The position numbers and the translations under genes were made by a program. Below, piece by piece: positions 1-11,953 of a DNA stretch of 64,000 bases. The stretch comes from Oxytricha trifallax (Eukaryota > Ciliophora > Spirotrichea > Sporadotrichida > Oxytrichidae), in assembly GCA_000711775.1 (NCBI GenBank), contig ARYC01017089.1:16359-80358 (forward strand). Reading direction: 5' to 3'. Each line of letters begins with the position of its first letter. The stretch's first letter is position 1. The notes beneath the pieces were generated by a model. The model had not been told where the DNA came from. It saw nothing but the letters and a program-made list of their open reading frames with translations, and did no database searches.

Positions 1-457
1 TAATTGTGAATGCTTGAATTGTGGAGTCGCTTATAAGTTAACATGTAAACTGCTGAGTCTTAAGTAAAAGATCCTCAGTATAAATTAAAAATGCAAAAAA
101 TGCGTTAAGTAGCTCAAAATATTCGTGAACTATAATATAATGCATATTCAAAATAAGATAGATTCTGGTTCAGTTGCTACAATTGGAATGAAAATAATTG
201 CATTAAGTGGGGTATAATATGCTTTTTCATGTGGCAGCTGTGATAAGACATACATTTAGACTGACTCTAATCTAACTTATTTCTTGGATATTAATTGTAT
301 GGAATGTTATGCAAAACTTCATCTTGATTTTCATCAACATATAATAGTGCTTATTATTCGAATTAAATGATTGAATTATAATCTAGTTGAAATATAAGTC
401 GAAGAAGTGGCTTAAGATATATCATCAAATGGTAAAGGTAAAAAGAAAAAGAAGTGA
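1..457 (+). CDS. Cys-rich probable zinc-binding protein, C-terminal part (partial)
   Basis: The frame is open from base 2 with TAA/TAG as Gln and ends at TGA 455-457. The visible part has clustered cysteine pairs (NCECLNC, KCKKC, SCGSC, NCMEC) typical of zinc-ribbon or treble-clef folds, then an acidic stretch and a Lys-rich tail (GKGKKKKK). A 39-bp IES with TAGT pointers (345-348 and 384-387) interrupts the frame; without its removal the frame hits TGA at 367-369. The N-terminus lies outside the window. I do not recognise the family; a zinc-binding role is inferred only from the cysteine pattern. Confidence 0.55.
349..387. other. IES, TAGT pointer, 39 bp
   Basis: Direct repeats TAGT at 345-348 and 384-387. 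Deleting 349-387 joins the frame as ..HIIVEIQVEE.. and bypasses an in-frame TGA. Confidence 0.6.
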
Positions 458-660
458 AGCATCTTCATGAAGTTTTACTAGTTTTCAATTAATTTATTGA
501 CTTTATTAATCTTCTTAAGTTAATGGTGAAGTATGCATAGAAAATTTGTTAAATAGAATTTTACCCTGATATTAAATATATTTACATAAAATTCGATGAA
601 AAATGAATCGCACAACCTAACTTAATCGGCGATGCAATTCTATTTGAAATGTTTCATATT

Positions 661-2597
661 TCAGCAGCACTTTTACGGGTTCAATCTCTTCTTGTTATTC
701 GAAAGCCTTGCTCTTGAGAGTCTGACACTTTGATATCTCTGTCTTGTACACTATATGAAATGGTTATACTATAAAAATTTTATTACATTATTGCCTGTTT
801 ATTTTATCTTTTCCCCAATATCCATAAAAAGTTTATCAATTTATTCAATACTGTCCTCTGAATCAAGACATATGGTTTTACTGATAACAATATCTCTTGA
901 AATTTAAAGCTCAATTATATCAGCTTGCTCTATAAAAACACTTTAATATAATAAAAATTGTTAAAAAAGTGTTATACAGGTGTTATCTCATTTTATGCCA
1001 ATTAGTTTTGCTTTTCAAAACTATTAAGTCTTGTACCAACGAGAGCAAAGACCATGTTAGCAGGCCCAAATTCCATAATGCTTGGAATCCAGTATTCCTA
1101 TATCTCCTTGAAAGTTTTTTCATTATAAACGTCATATACGAAAATTGCCGCATCAGCATCTCTGTAATAAAGTGGGGAGAGGCTTCTAAATCTTTCTTAA
1201 CCTGTCGTATCCCAAATATTAAATCAGATTTTTAAATTACAAGCAAAGTCTTGAATTTCGATGTCTTTTTTAGTTTGTTCAGCTCCTAAAGTACCAGATT
1301 TCGTTAAAATATTTGAGTCTCCGAGAACATATCTCAGAAAATAAAAAGATTAGACATAAAAATGGGTTTGAAAATGAACTGTGAAGAAATTTTATTCAGT
1401 TCATTCAAATTATGTTTTAATCCCAATGAACTTCACATATAAATAAAGTTTAATATCTCTTTATAAGGGTTGTTTTGCCCACTCCAGACTAACCAAGTAC
1501 TACAATTTTCTTCTATAATATTATAGGAATACATTTGATTTGGAAAAATAATTAATAATTTATAATAAATAATTTATAATTAGTGGCAGTCAACTTTCTA
1601 TAAACCTATATAATATGGTACTTGTTCGATAAAGAATTCAAAATTAGCTGTACTTTACAATTGGCGGTACCTCTCTATCTCATCTCTGGATCGAGATTAA
1701 TGAACTTTAATTTTGAGTGATTTTTTAGCTAATTTGAATACAAAAGTTTAATTAGAGTTAACTTGCTTCAGGAATGAGGTAAAATAGTATCGCCAATTTT
1801 TAAAGTCCAGCTAATTTTGAATTTTCTATTGAACAAGTACCATGTTGTATAGGTTTCGAGAAAAGTTCACTGCCACTAATTATATCTTATTTATTTTTAA
1901 TTATTAGTTATTTATATAAATCAAAATGTATTCCTTCAATATAACCTCTTCTTAAGGTAGAGCAGAAAACATTGCAGTTAATCTATCTTCCTACTTTTAG
2001 CTTATTTTCTCATTTGATTTCTTGGATTTACTCTTTTTAGATATTTGTGATTTTTCTGCTGAGCTATTTTAAGATTTATCCAAGTCATTATTTTATGATT
2101 TTGAATTTTTTTTGCATTTTTTATTTCCTGATCCCATATCAGTTTTCTTCCTATCTTTTTCTTTCTAAGCATTCATACTTATTTAATTCATAAGTTTTGA
2201 GTCAGAGTTTTATTTCTTTTGATGTTTTTGAATCTCGTCTTCTATATTTGACTTTGATTGAAAGAGTAATCCGTTAGATCTTTTTGGGTATGACTAACCT
2301 ACCATTGTTCCTTCCTTAGTAAATTAAGTTAAATAATAAGCAAATATTGTAAATATTAGTCGAATTCATCATTAAGTTAACAGGATTACTTTGTTGAGAG
2401 TCAAACATTTACCTTTTAAGTAGTTGTTCAGCACCCTCCATCTTATTATATGTGTTTTACTGGAAGTCACTATTTGTAGAGGTTCCAGAGACCTGTCTCT
2501 CAAGTTCAATGTATTAGTTTTAATATTAATTGTTAGTCTAAAGCTCATGATCAATGCTCATTCTTGAGATATCTCCTTAGCTTTCATTATCATTCAT
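661..2597 (-). CDS. Rab-like small GTPase with long N-terminal extension
   Basis: Starts at ATG 2597-2595 and ends at TGA 663-661. After removing four IESs (2321-2360, 1521-1941, 1336-1459, 930-1012) the length is exactly 423 codons. The first ~170 residues are a Gln/Asn/Lys/Ser-rich extension. The G domain follows: P-loop GQSGVGKTT, WDTTGQERF switch II, YYRDADAAIFVYDV, and a weak NKxD equivalent (LVGTRLNS). The tail ends KCC, a Rab-type double-cysteine prenylation site, so membrane trafficking is the likely role. Odd points: a foldback MITE sits directly before the P-loop codons, and one in-frame TGA (1226-1224) lies just before FNIWDTTGQE, where a Gln codon would fit. It may be a point nonsense mutation, a sequencing error or part of an unresolved micro-IES (ATTTAA repeats flank it). 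Confidence 0.75.
930..1012. other. IES, TTGCT pointer, 83 bp
   Basis: TTGCT at 925-929 and 1008-1012. Removal joins ..LNSFEKQ to ADIIELQISRD.. of the Rab-like gene in frame. Confidence 0.75.
1336..1459. other. IES, ATATCTC pointer, 124 bp
   Basis: ATATCTC at 1329-1335 and 1453-1459. Removal joins GVGKTTLIKRY to VLGDSN of the Rab-like gene. Confidence 0.75.
1521..1939. mobile_element. Foldback MITE copy 1, inside Rab-like gene
   Basis: A 419-bp inverted repeat flanked by TA (1519-1520 and 1940-1941). Both termini match TTGWAGGAATACA, and the arms stay complementary for about 170 bp or more, including a shared core with GGTACTTGTT and GGCGGTACC/GGCGATAC. Removing the element with one TA joins ALPQEEVI-L-QKKIVVLG in frame. 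It encodes no protein. TA duplication and termini are of the Tc1/mariner type (inference). Related copies lie at 31242-31665 and 32356-36883. Confidence 0.8.
2321..2360. other. IES, TTAGT pointer, 40 bp
   Basis: TTAGT at 2316-2320 and 2356-2360. Removal joins LMMNST to KEGTMVGQSYPK in the N-terminal extension of the Rab-like protein. Confidence 0.65.
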
Positions 2598-2820
2598 TTT
2601 GACTGAGATTATTAAAAGAAAAGGATTCAATATAAAATATCTTTATGAATTTATCATGTTTCAGTCTATATAAGGAAATATTATTCATCCCATTAAAACA
2701 AAACAATAATATTATTATAACTTTTGGATATATCTTCACTGTGCAGATTATTAAGCCACTCCAATCATTATGTATAAATTTAAAAACATTCGTAGATAAT
2801 AAAAATTAATTAGTTTAAGA

Positions 2821-5800
2821 ATGAGTGAAACTGCAGTTGAAAAATAATCCACAATTGACGATTTCATTGTGCTCTCTAAACTGGGTAAGTCTTAATGGTG
2901 TTATTCATTTCATTCAAAATTTAGGGTCTGGAGCTTTCTCAGAAGTATTTAGAGTAAGAAGAAAATCTGATGATCAGGAATATGCTTTAAAAAAGGTAAA
3001 ACAAATTATAAAAAGTCTTATAATGGAGCTAAATTGATTTTCGAAAAAATTCGAGCATTATTAATTTAAAGAACACTTTCAAATACCATGTTCATTTATT
3101 AAACGAATACCTATAGGTAAAACTTCTAAAATTAAGCGACAAAGAAAAGGAGAGCGCTTTGAATGAAGTTAGAATTTTGGCTTCGATAGAGCATTCTAAA
3201 ATTATTGGCTATAAAGAGGCATTTCTAGAAGAAGCTTCTTCAACTCTATGCATAGTTATGGAATTTGCCGATGGAGGGGATTTATACTCAAAAATCGAGA
3301 AGTTAAAAAAAGAAAAGTAGTTCGTGCCAGAGATTGATATATGGCGTATTTTTTATGACATGCTTACTGGACTTTCAACTTTGCATAAGTTAAAGATCGT
3401 TCATAGAGACATAAAATGCGCAAACATATTTTTGACAAAAGAAGGAAGAGCGAAACTGGGAGATCTAAATGTCAGTAAAATTGCAAAACAAGGAATTTTA
3501 TAGACTTAAACTGGTACACCGTTTTATGCGAGTCCAGAGGTATGGCAAGATAAACCCTATGATAAAAGATCAGACATATGGTCAATGGGGTGTGTAATTT
3601 ACGAACTTGCAGCTTTAAGTCCTCCCTTCACAGCTAAGGACATGCAAGGGCTTTACTAAAGAGTTTTAAAAGGAGTCTATCCAAAAATCCCTTCAATCTA
3701 TTCTGTAGAACTGGGTGCTATGATAAAATGTATGCTCTAAGTGGATCCAAATAACAGGCCTACTTGCAAGCAGATAATGAGTATACCAGCATTTCTGAAA
3801 AAATGCTCAGTTTTCTTAAATGAAGAGCTAGGTATTGTGCAAGATGACAATGAAGAAGAAAATTCAGAAACTTTGAATATGATGCTTGGCACAATCAGAA
3901 TCCCTAAAAATTTGAGGTTATTATCGGAGAGATTGCCTAAGAGCAACTATGGAAGAAAATAGTTGGATAGTAAAACCTTCGATTTAAATGATTCAAATAC
4001 AAAATCATAAACTATAAGTCTGGAGAATACAGAAGAGCAGTAGAATATCAAACTTATTGATAGAGACAACAATTTACATTCAATTATTGAAGAGGAGCCT
4101 CATTAAATTATAGAATCTGATTAGAAATCAAATTCAATAAACTAAATGAAAGAACAGCACACAATAGAAAATAAAGAAAATCAAATTATCATTGAAGCTT
4201 ATTAAGTCAAACCTTCAGTAGTAGTTTTAGATTAAGATACAACAAAGGATATTGAAACAAAGTAAGTTAATGTTGGTTTGTAGAAAGTAAGATCTGAGAG
4301 ACTTATTATTTTTAAATAATAATTAATACTTTGAAAATGAAAATAATATACATAAATACTATAATAATTTTATTCAAATTTGTCCAAATAATGTTTTTGA
4401 GTAACTTATTACAATTAATATTAATTATGTACGTTTTTTTATTACTACTCTTATCGCAAATTTTGTTTATAGATTCAACTTATCTATGTAACTTTAACTC
4501 TAAACCCAATTAATTATACATTATCTTTTTTTAAAGTACTATTAAATATTCTAGCAATCAAAATAAATCTAGCTATATTTTGTTTCCATACTTGATGATT
4601 TCAGCCTAAATTTTTGAAGTTTAACTATTTCTCATACACCTTATATTAGTATATTACCTCAAATAATTTGTACTTTAACAGTAACAGAAGAATCAATAAA
4701 TAAGGTTTACTACTTAATCAGCTATCTGAAAAAAGCAAGGAAATCGCATTAAAAAATAAGGCTTAATCAGTAGAGAAAGTAAGCGCAAGAAATGACCCTG
4801 ACATAGAATTAATGAGGCCTCTTATAGTTTATAATATTTTAAGTTCCAAATGAAGTTATGAACAATGCATAAGAATTGAAACTTCTTCCAGTCGCTTAAT
4901 CACAAAATATCAGTATTCATAACTCAAATATCTAACCCATCCACGGAATTGATAAAAATTCTGAACAGTACAGAAGAATAAAAGAGTATAGGAAAAAAAT
5001 AAACCTAAATCAGATTCCTAAAACATCACCATCTTCTAGGAATGAAATTTAAGATGTTAACTATGAAATTTCTTAGGGTAAAGTTCCGTTATATTAAAGA
5101 CATCACAGATTGCACAATATTAGGTCAATAAATCAGCAATCTTAACAAATTATCAATAATAGTGTTCAAGAGTATCAATAAAATTCGATAACTCAAGTCT
5201 ATGATACCCCTTAAAATAAAGAGGTAAGAAGAAAAATATCACCTAGAAAGTTGAATCAGATTTATTCTTAGAAAGAAAAAAGCCCTAAGAAGATTGAAAT
5301 TAATGATAAAATCAAGGCCTATCAGAGACCAGCAAGAATTTATAGTTCATCTAAGAAGCAAATATAGTCAGACAGTGCTTCTAAGGAGTAATCAATTAAT
5401 AATTCAGTTAATAACACTCCTTAGTAAAATTAACCTTAATCTTAGAGAAAGTAGAGAATTAAGTTGCCTCAAAATCTTCCTGAAATTTATACTGGTAGAA
5501 ATATGAATGTGCCTTTAACTTAATAGAACACTCCAAAGCAAAGCTATTTAATGAGGAGAGAAAGACCTAGTTTACAGCCAACTTAAAACTAAAGCTAACT
5601 TATTACTCCAAGCAACTAGAAATATATACAATCGAACTAGTCAGAGTTGAATTACAATGCAATTCCTGGACCTCTAATGCCTCGTACTCGTTCTAGAGAT
5701 GCCATAAATATACAGAATAACTTGCATAATTATAAACAAATGACTGGTGCAAATAGAGTTGTGCAAGCAGGAAGAATAGATTCACAAAGATTACTTTATG

Positions 5801-6109
5801 ATAACTATAGGAAATTGGAAGGAAAACCTTAGAGTTAAATGTCTTACTTACCAGTTACCTCAAGTAGACCTTAAATCAATATTGCTGATTTGTAAAATGA
5901 TAGATAAATAATATTTGTAGGCTAATTAGTTATTTAATAGCAGAGTGTTCATTCCTATGAGTCAACAAGGCAAGAGAAACTTGGCATTAGATATTGTTCC
6001 AGAGTTGCCCTCAGGAAGAAATCATCAAATTCCTTTAAAAGGACCTATTTATAATTACCCTAATATTCCTGGTATATAGCAGTAGGATAGACCTCAATGG
6101 TGGGGTTGA
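2821..6109 (+). CDS. NEK-family protein kinase with long Gln/Asn-rich tail
   Basis: ATG 2821 to TGA 6107-6109. After removing a 40-nt intron (2885-2924, GTAAGT..TTTAG) and IESs 3003-3123, 4280-4708, 4830-4857 and 5904-5940, the length is exactly 878 codons. The kinase domain is N-terminal: [10 protein letters not shown] glycine loop, ALKKV lysine, [10 protein letters not shown] catalytic loop, GTPFYASPE activation segment, DIWSMGC. This is NEK-like; such kinases act on cilia and centrosomes. The metal-binding DFG is replaced by DLN in GDLNVSK, a variant I recall from protist NEKs such as the Chlamydomonas FA2 group. The ~550-residue tail is disordered, Gln/Asn/Ser-rich and ends RPQWWG. It is divergent from the Rab-like gene, with 223 bp between the starts. 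Confidence 0.85.
2885..2924 (+). other. Intron, 40 nt
   Basis: GTAAGT..TTTAG. Splicing gives KLGSGAF. Treating the GGGT repeat as a pointer instead would lose one base and break the frame, so an intron is preferred to an IES. Confidence 0.75.
3003..3123. other. IES, 9-bp AGGTAAAAC pointer, 121 bp
   Basis: AGGTAAAAC at 2994-3002 and 3115-3123. Removal joins YALKKVK to [10 protein letters not shown] in the kinase N-lobe. Confidence 0.9.
4280..4708. other. IES, GGTTT pointer, 429 bp
   Basis: GGTTT at 4275-4279 and 4704-4708, both in the same codon phase. Removal joins QVNVGL to [11 protein letters not shown]. The upstream frame would otherwise stop at TGA near 4333. The pointer choice is inferred from phase. 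Confidence 0.55.
4830..4857. other. IES, AGTT pointer, 28 bp
   Basis: AGTT at 4826-4829 and 4854-4857. Removal gives MRPLIVMNNAQELK and avoids TGA 4850-4852. Confidence 0.65.
5904..5940. other. IES, ATAG pointer, 37 bp
   Basis: ATAG at 5900-5903 and 5937-5940. Removal joins ADLQND to [10 protein letters not shown] near the C-terminus of the NEK-like kinase. Confidence 0.65.
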
Positions 6110-6302
6110 ATTTTTTTCATATCAATTTTGCATATAAAATAAACAGCAACTACATACAACCTTTATTTGATATTTTAAAAACTTAACAATTAAACATTTT
6201 TATATTTTTTATAGATGAATTTAATCAATAATATTGATGAAATAAACGAAAATGCAAATAATTCCCTCTAATATTCATTAATCCATCTATTTTATTGTAA
6301 TC

Positions 6303-8181
6303 TCAATTGAATATTATACTCTTCATCTCAATTTCTCTTTTGGTTCCACTAGTTCTACTAGCTAATTTGCCTTTTCTACGGCCAGTGGTTTTAGAAGCTG
6401 AACCTGATTTTACATCGCTTAAACCATTGAAGGAACTCGATATATCATCTTTAGTCTCTTCCTCGTCTTCACCAATATTATTAGAATTTTCTTGAGTATT
6501 CAGTGACTCATAGGGCATCTGCTCTTTCAAGAACATTGGCTGCATGTATTTAAAGTCAAAGTTTTCCCATAATTCCTAAATAACCCCACGATCTTCAAGT
6601 TTAGCGTGTTAATGAGTATTGCTCTAGTCAGTCAAACTTGATGTCAAAAAGCTTAGAGATCTCTCCTTCCTAAGTCCTATTATTTTGGCAAAAATAGGCA
6701 TGAGTCCACCAAATAGTAAAGTGGTAAATAGTACCACAACTAGTGTCGAACTTATAATAAGGCCTGAATTTGGTGCTAGATTAGGTTTGATTTATAAACT
6801 CAGTGCAAAAGCAATGGCTCCTCTTAAAATATTAAAATTAATTTTAACCTTATGCTTCCACTGAACCAAATAATAATGATTTGCTTTATATCAATGCTTG
6901 TGTGAAACTTCTTGCAAACATTCACAAAGAAGAATGGTACAAAAACTCCAATCGCTCTTGCAATAATGCAAGATATAAGGACTGCAAAAAAGAAAGAGTA
7001 ACTAAATTTTTCTTGTTCCATTCCATAAATTGATAGACCCAAATATGTAAATACAAATGCTTCAGCTGCATGCCCGATTGTCTCTATTGCTAGTATAATT
7101 AATTTTAAAAAAATAAACTAAATAATTAATGGTAAATTTATACACTGCCTATTTTGCTTTGGGGTGATAAGTTTTAGAAAGAATAGTAAGCCATTGTAAA
7201 AGCACATACAAATAGAGTAATAACTCCTGAGAATCCACAAAGCTCAGAAACAATATAGCTCACGTAAGCGAACAGTAATAGTAAGAATATTTCTCTGACA
7301 TGATTTTTCTCCAACTCATCCAATCTTTTGTAGATGTAAGCATTTCCCAACCCAAAAATTATGCCAATTATGATTGAGCAAATACTTAGTACTGCAAAAT
7401 TCATGAGCATAAATCCAATTTCTTATAATGATAGAATCTACAATCCACCTCTTTCCATCTCTTTAGCTCCACTCATTTTCCCTTGTCCATGTATATCTGC
7501 TAATATTAACCTCTCGACTGCTCTAAATAGCAAAATACTGACTGAATCATTTACAACACCCTCCCCAAACAAGATAGAATTCAAAGTAGGATAATTTTTC
7601 TCCTTAACTATAGTAAGTGCTGCCACTGTATCAGTTGCACAAAGCACAGATGCTAAAAGTAAGCACTCTTTGGATGACAGCCTTAAGTTCGAATGGTGAC
7701 TGTGCAAAAGATCATTCCAAAAGATGATCATTGAAGATAGCACAATGAAGGAAATGATTGTACCAAAAATACCAAACATTGCAATGTAACCAAAGTTACT
7801 CACGAAGTTTTTCTTTTTCAAGTTGTAACCTGCTGCAAAGATAATAGGAGGCAAGATAAACACGAAGAATGTCGATTCCTTGAATTGCAAAGGATCAGTA
7901 TGAATCTAAAATAATAAGGATTCACTAAAATATTTCATTTATCGAAATCTGATGAAGTAAAAACTTATTCCATTAGTATTTTCTTACCAAATGCAAAAAC
8001 AAACTTGAGAGAGCTCCCATCAATATAGCCATTCCTGATTCATGTATAAACTCTATCTAAGTAAAAAACATAAGCAAATGCTTCTTTTTACCTTGTAAAT
8101 TTCGATAAAGTGAGCTCCTAATATGTAGAATATGAGAATGATTAAGGAAAAAAGCACGCCAACTTCCAAACTATCTAGCAT
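6303..8181 (-). CDS. Na+/H+ exchanger (CPA1/NHE family)
   Basis: ATG 8181-8179 to TGA 6305-6303. Removing four introns (8057-8091, 7906-7987, 7090-7145, 6823-6848; the last also has TAAG at both ends and could be an IES) leaves 560 codons, normal for a short NHE. About a dozen hydrophobic segments are visible. Family motifs include HESGMAILMGAL, FFVFILPPIIFAAGYNL, ATDTVAALTIV, FGEGVVNDSVSI with the conserved ND pair, AYYSFQNLSPQSK and FSGSIRGAIAFAL. The protein should exchange cytosolic protons for Na+ (or K+) across the plasma membrane or an organelle membrane. The ~110-residue cytosolic tail is acidic, then basic (GRRKGK). The first intron falls right after the first membrane segment. Confidence 0.9.
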
Positions 8182-8582
8182 GATTAATTGAATTTATAAA
8201 CTTAAATATTTTTTGATTTTGAATTATTAATTTATCTCTAAAAGATTAAACTCTGGTTCCTTAATTTCATAATCATTAAAAACCTAGTAAATTCATTAAA
8301 AGTAGCATAAAAATTATGCTCTTAAAATGAAGACAATCTATTTTAGAATAAGTGTATAATATAGATTAATGCAATAATCATATCAAAGATTCTCAAAAAA
8401 AATAGATAAGAATATGCTACTTTATTATCAAAATATAATTTTAGAAGAAAGAAATCTTTTACTTATTTAAACACTTAATAATTTCAAAATTTATTTTTAA
8501 AAAAACAGGGAATAATTTGAATAACTAGAATATTATTACAAAATTATAATTAAAATTTCAGGATATTTCCATTTCTAAACTT
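8182..8582. other. Intergenic AT-rich stretch
   Basis: Divergent spacer between the exchanger and the deadenylase gene. I see no coding frame and no repeat; it presumably holds both promoters and the chromosome-end processing sites. Confidence 0.5.
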
Positions 8583-11393
8583 ATGTTGTCATAGGAAAGC
8601 TTTATAAATTACAACCCTACTGCGGTGGGATACGACTACTATTAAATGATGCCAGCTCAAAGCTAGTTCTAGCAAAGCTTAAACTTAGCTTCTCAATCTT
8701 ACTCGCCCACGCTGGACTAGTAATAAAATGTTATGACTCACAATTACTATCAAAATGCTACTATTACTGTCAAGCAATCACAGATTTCAAACTTAGCTTA
8801 AACATCATCGTCATCATTTTTAAATAAAATTATTGAGACCCAAATAAATTACAAATTGGCAAAATATATAAAATTGAATTGTAATTTGTAGAATTTTTAG
8901 GGACCAAAATGAATTAAGAAAGCAATCTCTAATTCAATCAATTTAACAATCACATACAACATTAAGAGTAGCCCTTAAAATCAAATGTCAAGGAGTTCAT
9001 ATACTAGGTAGGTTTCCTAATTTCTTATAACTTTGAAGAATTTATCTAAATTTCATGTTATCTGACACTATTATTATAGCCCAAAATCATGATGCCGAAT
9101 CTAAAATAAGATGCAAGCAAATTTGAAAATGATAAAACTTAAGAATCTGAGAAAAAAGTTGTCAGAAGTGGGCCAATAATAAACATCAGCAGCTAAAAGA
9201 ATTCAAATAAGAACTTACAACCATTCAACACAACTCTTCTACAGTAATAGCTATCTGGCAGGATAGATATTTTAAAATTTAAGGCTTATCTTCTCATTTA
9301 AAATATTCATAAAATCTATACCGTATCATTTTTTTATCTTTTAATTTAAGTGAGATATTTAGGCAAAAAATGTTTTGTCTGGCACCGTAGTAGAAGTTTA
9401 TCAAGATAACTTTTTCCAAGAATTAGATCGCATAGCTTCCTTAGTTTAGATATATAACTTTATCGGCATGGTAAGTCTACACTTTATTAGAAGTTCTCTG
9501 GAGCTTAAAATATTTCTCTATAAGAGATGATTTTAATTTTACTTCGTTATAGGATACAGAGTTCCCAGGAGATGTATTCGATGGAAGCACCCAGGTAAGT
9601 TTATTTATAAATTTTGCCATTTTTAAAGTCTTAAAATACACCTAAATTTTGTCTTGATTTTTAATTTTGCTAACTCATGAATTCCTGGATATAGTATTTG
9701 ATGGTGAGAGAAAACGTTAATAATTTGAAATTAATTCAATTAGGCATTACTCTCAGTAATGAAGAGGGGGAGTATCCAGAACCTCACTGCACTTGGCAAT
9801 TTAACTTCAAATTTGATTTAAAGTAAGTAAAGTCAACATTTTCTGATAGAAGAAGCATAAATTATAGCTACATTCTTTAATTAAACTAGGGTATCCAAAA
9901 TTTATACTAATTAAATTATCTTTATCTAATATAATAAAAATCTCTCATTATTTAATGAATCACAAAACTAATATTGATAATAGGAACGAAAAATGGAATG
10001 AAAGCTCAATAAATTTGCTGAAAAATTCTGGCATTAATTTTGAGGCTTTAGCTCTTAGAGGGATTAATCATGACACTTTCGCAGAGTACTTCATTTCAAG
10101 TGGCTTAATTATGAATAAGGATATACATTCAAAAATTTGAGTATCTTTCAATCATCATATTATTAATTTATAAAATGATGGTACGGCTTTCACACAGATC
10201 ACGACTTCGCTTATCTTATGAGAATCTTATCAGGAAACCTTTTGTCTCCCTCAGTTACTCAATTCTTATCAGATTTAACAATACTTTTCCCTAACTTTTA
10301 TGACATTAAGCAGATTGCTGATCAGGTTTACGGTTTCTTCAAGGGAAGTCTAACTGCTTTAAGTGAAAAACTAGGTGTAACAAGAGACGACAACTGCGAA
10401 CATCAAGCTGGTAGTGATTCAAAGATCACATCAAGGTGTTTCATTGAACTTCTCAAGTATTGCAAGAGCTACTTAGAAAGTTACTCTGGTGAAATTTATG
10501 GGATAAACAGTACCAGCGATAGCCATATTATGAGCTTAAAGGAAAAAGCATAAGATCTAATTAAACAATCTCATATTCAAAATTAGCTTGCGTAGGAGAG
10601 CAACTTCATTTTCAGCAGCGATTTTGAGTAAATTTTGAATGAAAATATAGCAGCAGAGCAGTTGAACATGGCTGATGATTGGAGCTAGTAATATGAGACC
10701 ACTTATGTTTAAGAGAATTAAAAATCAAGCAGCTTCTTGACAATGCATCCAGGCTTAGCAGCATAATTTAGCAATAATTCAGCAAATTAAAACTATTAGG
10801 AAATGACTTTATTGGATCCATATCAGCAAGCCCAAGATCAGAACTTATAGCAAATTCTATTCCCTAAATTTAAGATTATAAATTCGTTTGTTATACTATA
10901 CTAGCAACAACTATAGAAGTACTAGAATGTTAAGTCATATTGCTACGATGAGACTGTTTATTCAGAGGGAGGCTATACAACCCCAACTACTTAAAACACT
11001 CCATCTCCTTAGTTACATTCAATGTATGGATCCCCATAAAACCAGTACCAAACTATCCAACAAAGTAACAGCTTTAATAATTTGATCTCTCTAGTACAAG
11101 CTACTGGATCTATTATTTTTTAATTTTACATTATTTAATCAAATTCACAGATTAATCAAAACTACTATCAAGGAAACTATCAAGCTTAAGAGTATAACAA
11201 TGATTATCAGAATTTTTATCAATATTTAATCGTAGTATATAGTTTCTATTTATATATAAAACTTCCTATAAAATGAATATTTTACCAATATGAGAACAAT
11301 AACATTAACTAGCAGCAGATGTATCAAAAACCCCAAAACCCATAGATGTTGCCAACTAGCTTGTTCGATGTTTACAAAATGAATCAACAATGA
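8583..11393 (+). CDS. CAF1/POP2-type CCR4-NOT deadenylase
   Basis: ATG 8583 to TGA 11391-11393, about 690 codons after excision, much longer than the ~285-residue core. The core is an RNase D-type (DEDD) 3' exonuclease that shortens mRNA poly(A) tails. Catalytic positions are visible: DTEFPG, DFAYLMR and HQAGSDSK. Other family motifs are [17 protein letters not shown] and [10 protein letters not shown] Gln/Asn/Ser-rich stretch (~150 codons) precedes the core and another of similar length follows it. Introns: 9008-9079, 9471-9552, 9595-9694, 9823-9983. IESs: 8841-8905, 9261-9384, 11226-11291, plus one near 10125-10180 whose exact pointer is unresolved (the best candidate is only TG). A 57-nt GTACAAG..CACAG stretch near 11095-11151 may be another intron; the frame is open either way. 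Confidence 0.9.
8841..8905. other. IES, GACC pointer, 65 bp
   Basis: GACC at 8837-8840 and 8902-8905. Removal joins NKIIET to KMNQESNLQ in the deadenylase N-terminal extension. Confidence 0.65.
9261..9384. other. IES, TCTGGCA pointer, 124 bp
   Basis: TCTGGCA at 9254-9260 and 9378-9384 in the same phase. Removal joins QQQLSG to TVVEVYQDN at the start of the deadenylase core. Confidence 0.85.
11226..11291. other. IES, CAATAT pointer, 66 bp
   Basis: CAATAT at 11220-11225 and 11286-11291. Removal joins DYQNFYQY to ENNNINQQQMYQ in the deadenylase tail. Confidence 0.75.
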
Positions 11394-11626
11394 GATAGTC
11401 AAACAATTACTGCAAGAACTGGCAGCTATAATATTGCTTAAGGATTTTTAATTTAAATAAAATTAAAGTGAATTAATAGATATTTTTGTTTAAATTTAAA
11501 GGGATAAGTTCTTGGAAAATATTATTTAATGAACTTTGATATCATCAAAATATTTTATATAATTGTGGAAAAAAGCTAACAAAAATATAAAAAGAGAAAT
11601 CGATAATTATTATGATATTTAATTGA

Positions 11627-11953
11627 CTTCCCAAGGAATATGAAGGAGTTAAATGTATTGTTAGCTTTAAAAAGAATAGAATCTTAAACCTTAAGAATCA
11701 TAAATATTCTATAAGACAAGATAGAAGAAAAAAAGTAGTAAGTGAACAAGGAGATATTATTATTATATCTGAAAATTATAGATATGCATTTATTTTTAAT
11801 GGATAACAAATATAATTTTAGGAAACTTCAGCTATCTTATAACTGTAATATCTGATCGTAATATCTAAGGAAAGGTTTATCAATTTGAAATTTTATTTTA
11901 ATTAAAATTATAAGGTAAAATGTGATTATTTCAATTTTTAATTTCCTAATTGA
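11627..11953 (+). CDS. Possible gene fragment, faint eIF1A/S1-fold resemblance
   Basis: A frame open from just after TGA 11624-11626 to a TGA near 11953 reads LPKEYEGVKCIVSF, then IRQDRRKKVVSEQGDIIII. The IRxxxRKKV....GDIIII pattern recalls the OB-fold strand region of eIF1A. There is no clear start codon and no flanking pieces were found, so this could be one MDS of a gene continued elsewhere, a decayed copy, or a chance frame in AT-rich DNA. It lies 233 bp downstream of the deadenylase stop. Confidence 0.25.

Noticed and set aside
2885-2924. IES with GGGT pointer in the NEK-like kinase
   Set aside because: Pointer excision loses a base and breaks [10 protein letters not shown]; splicing at GTAAGT..TTTAG fits.
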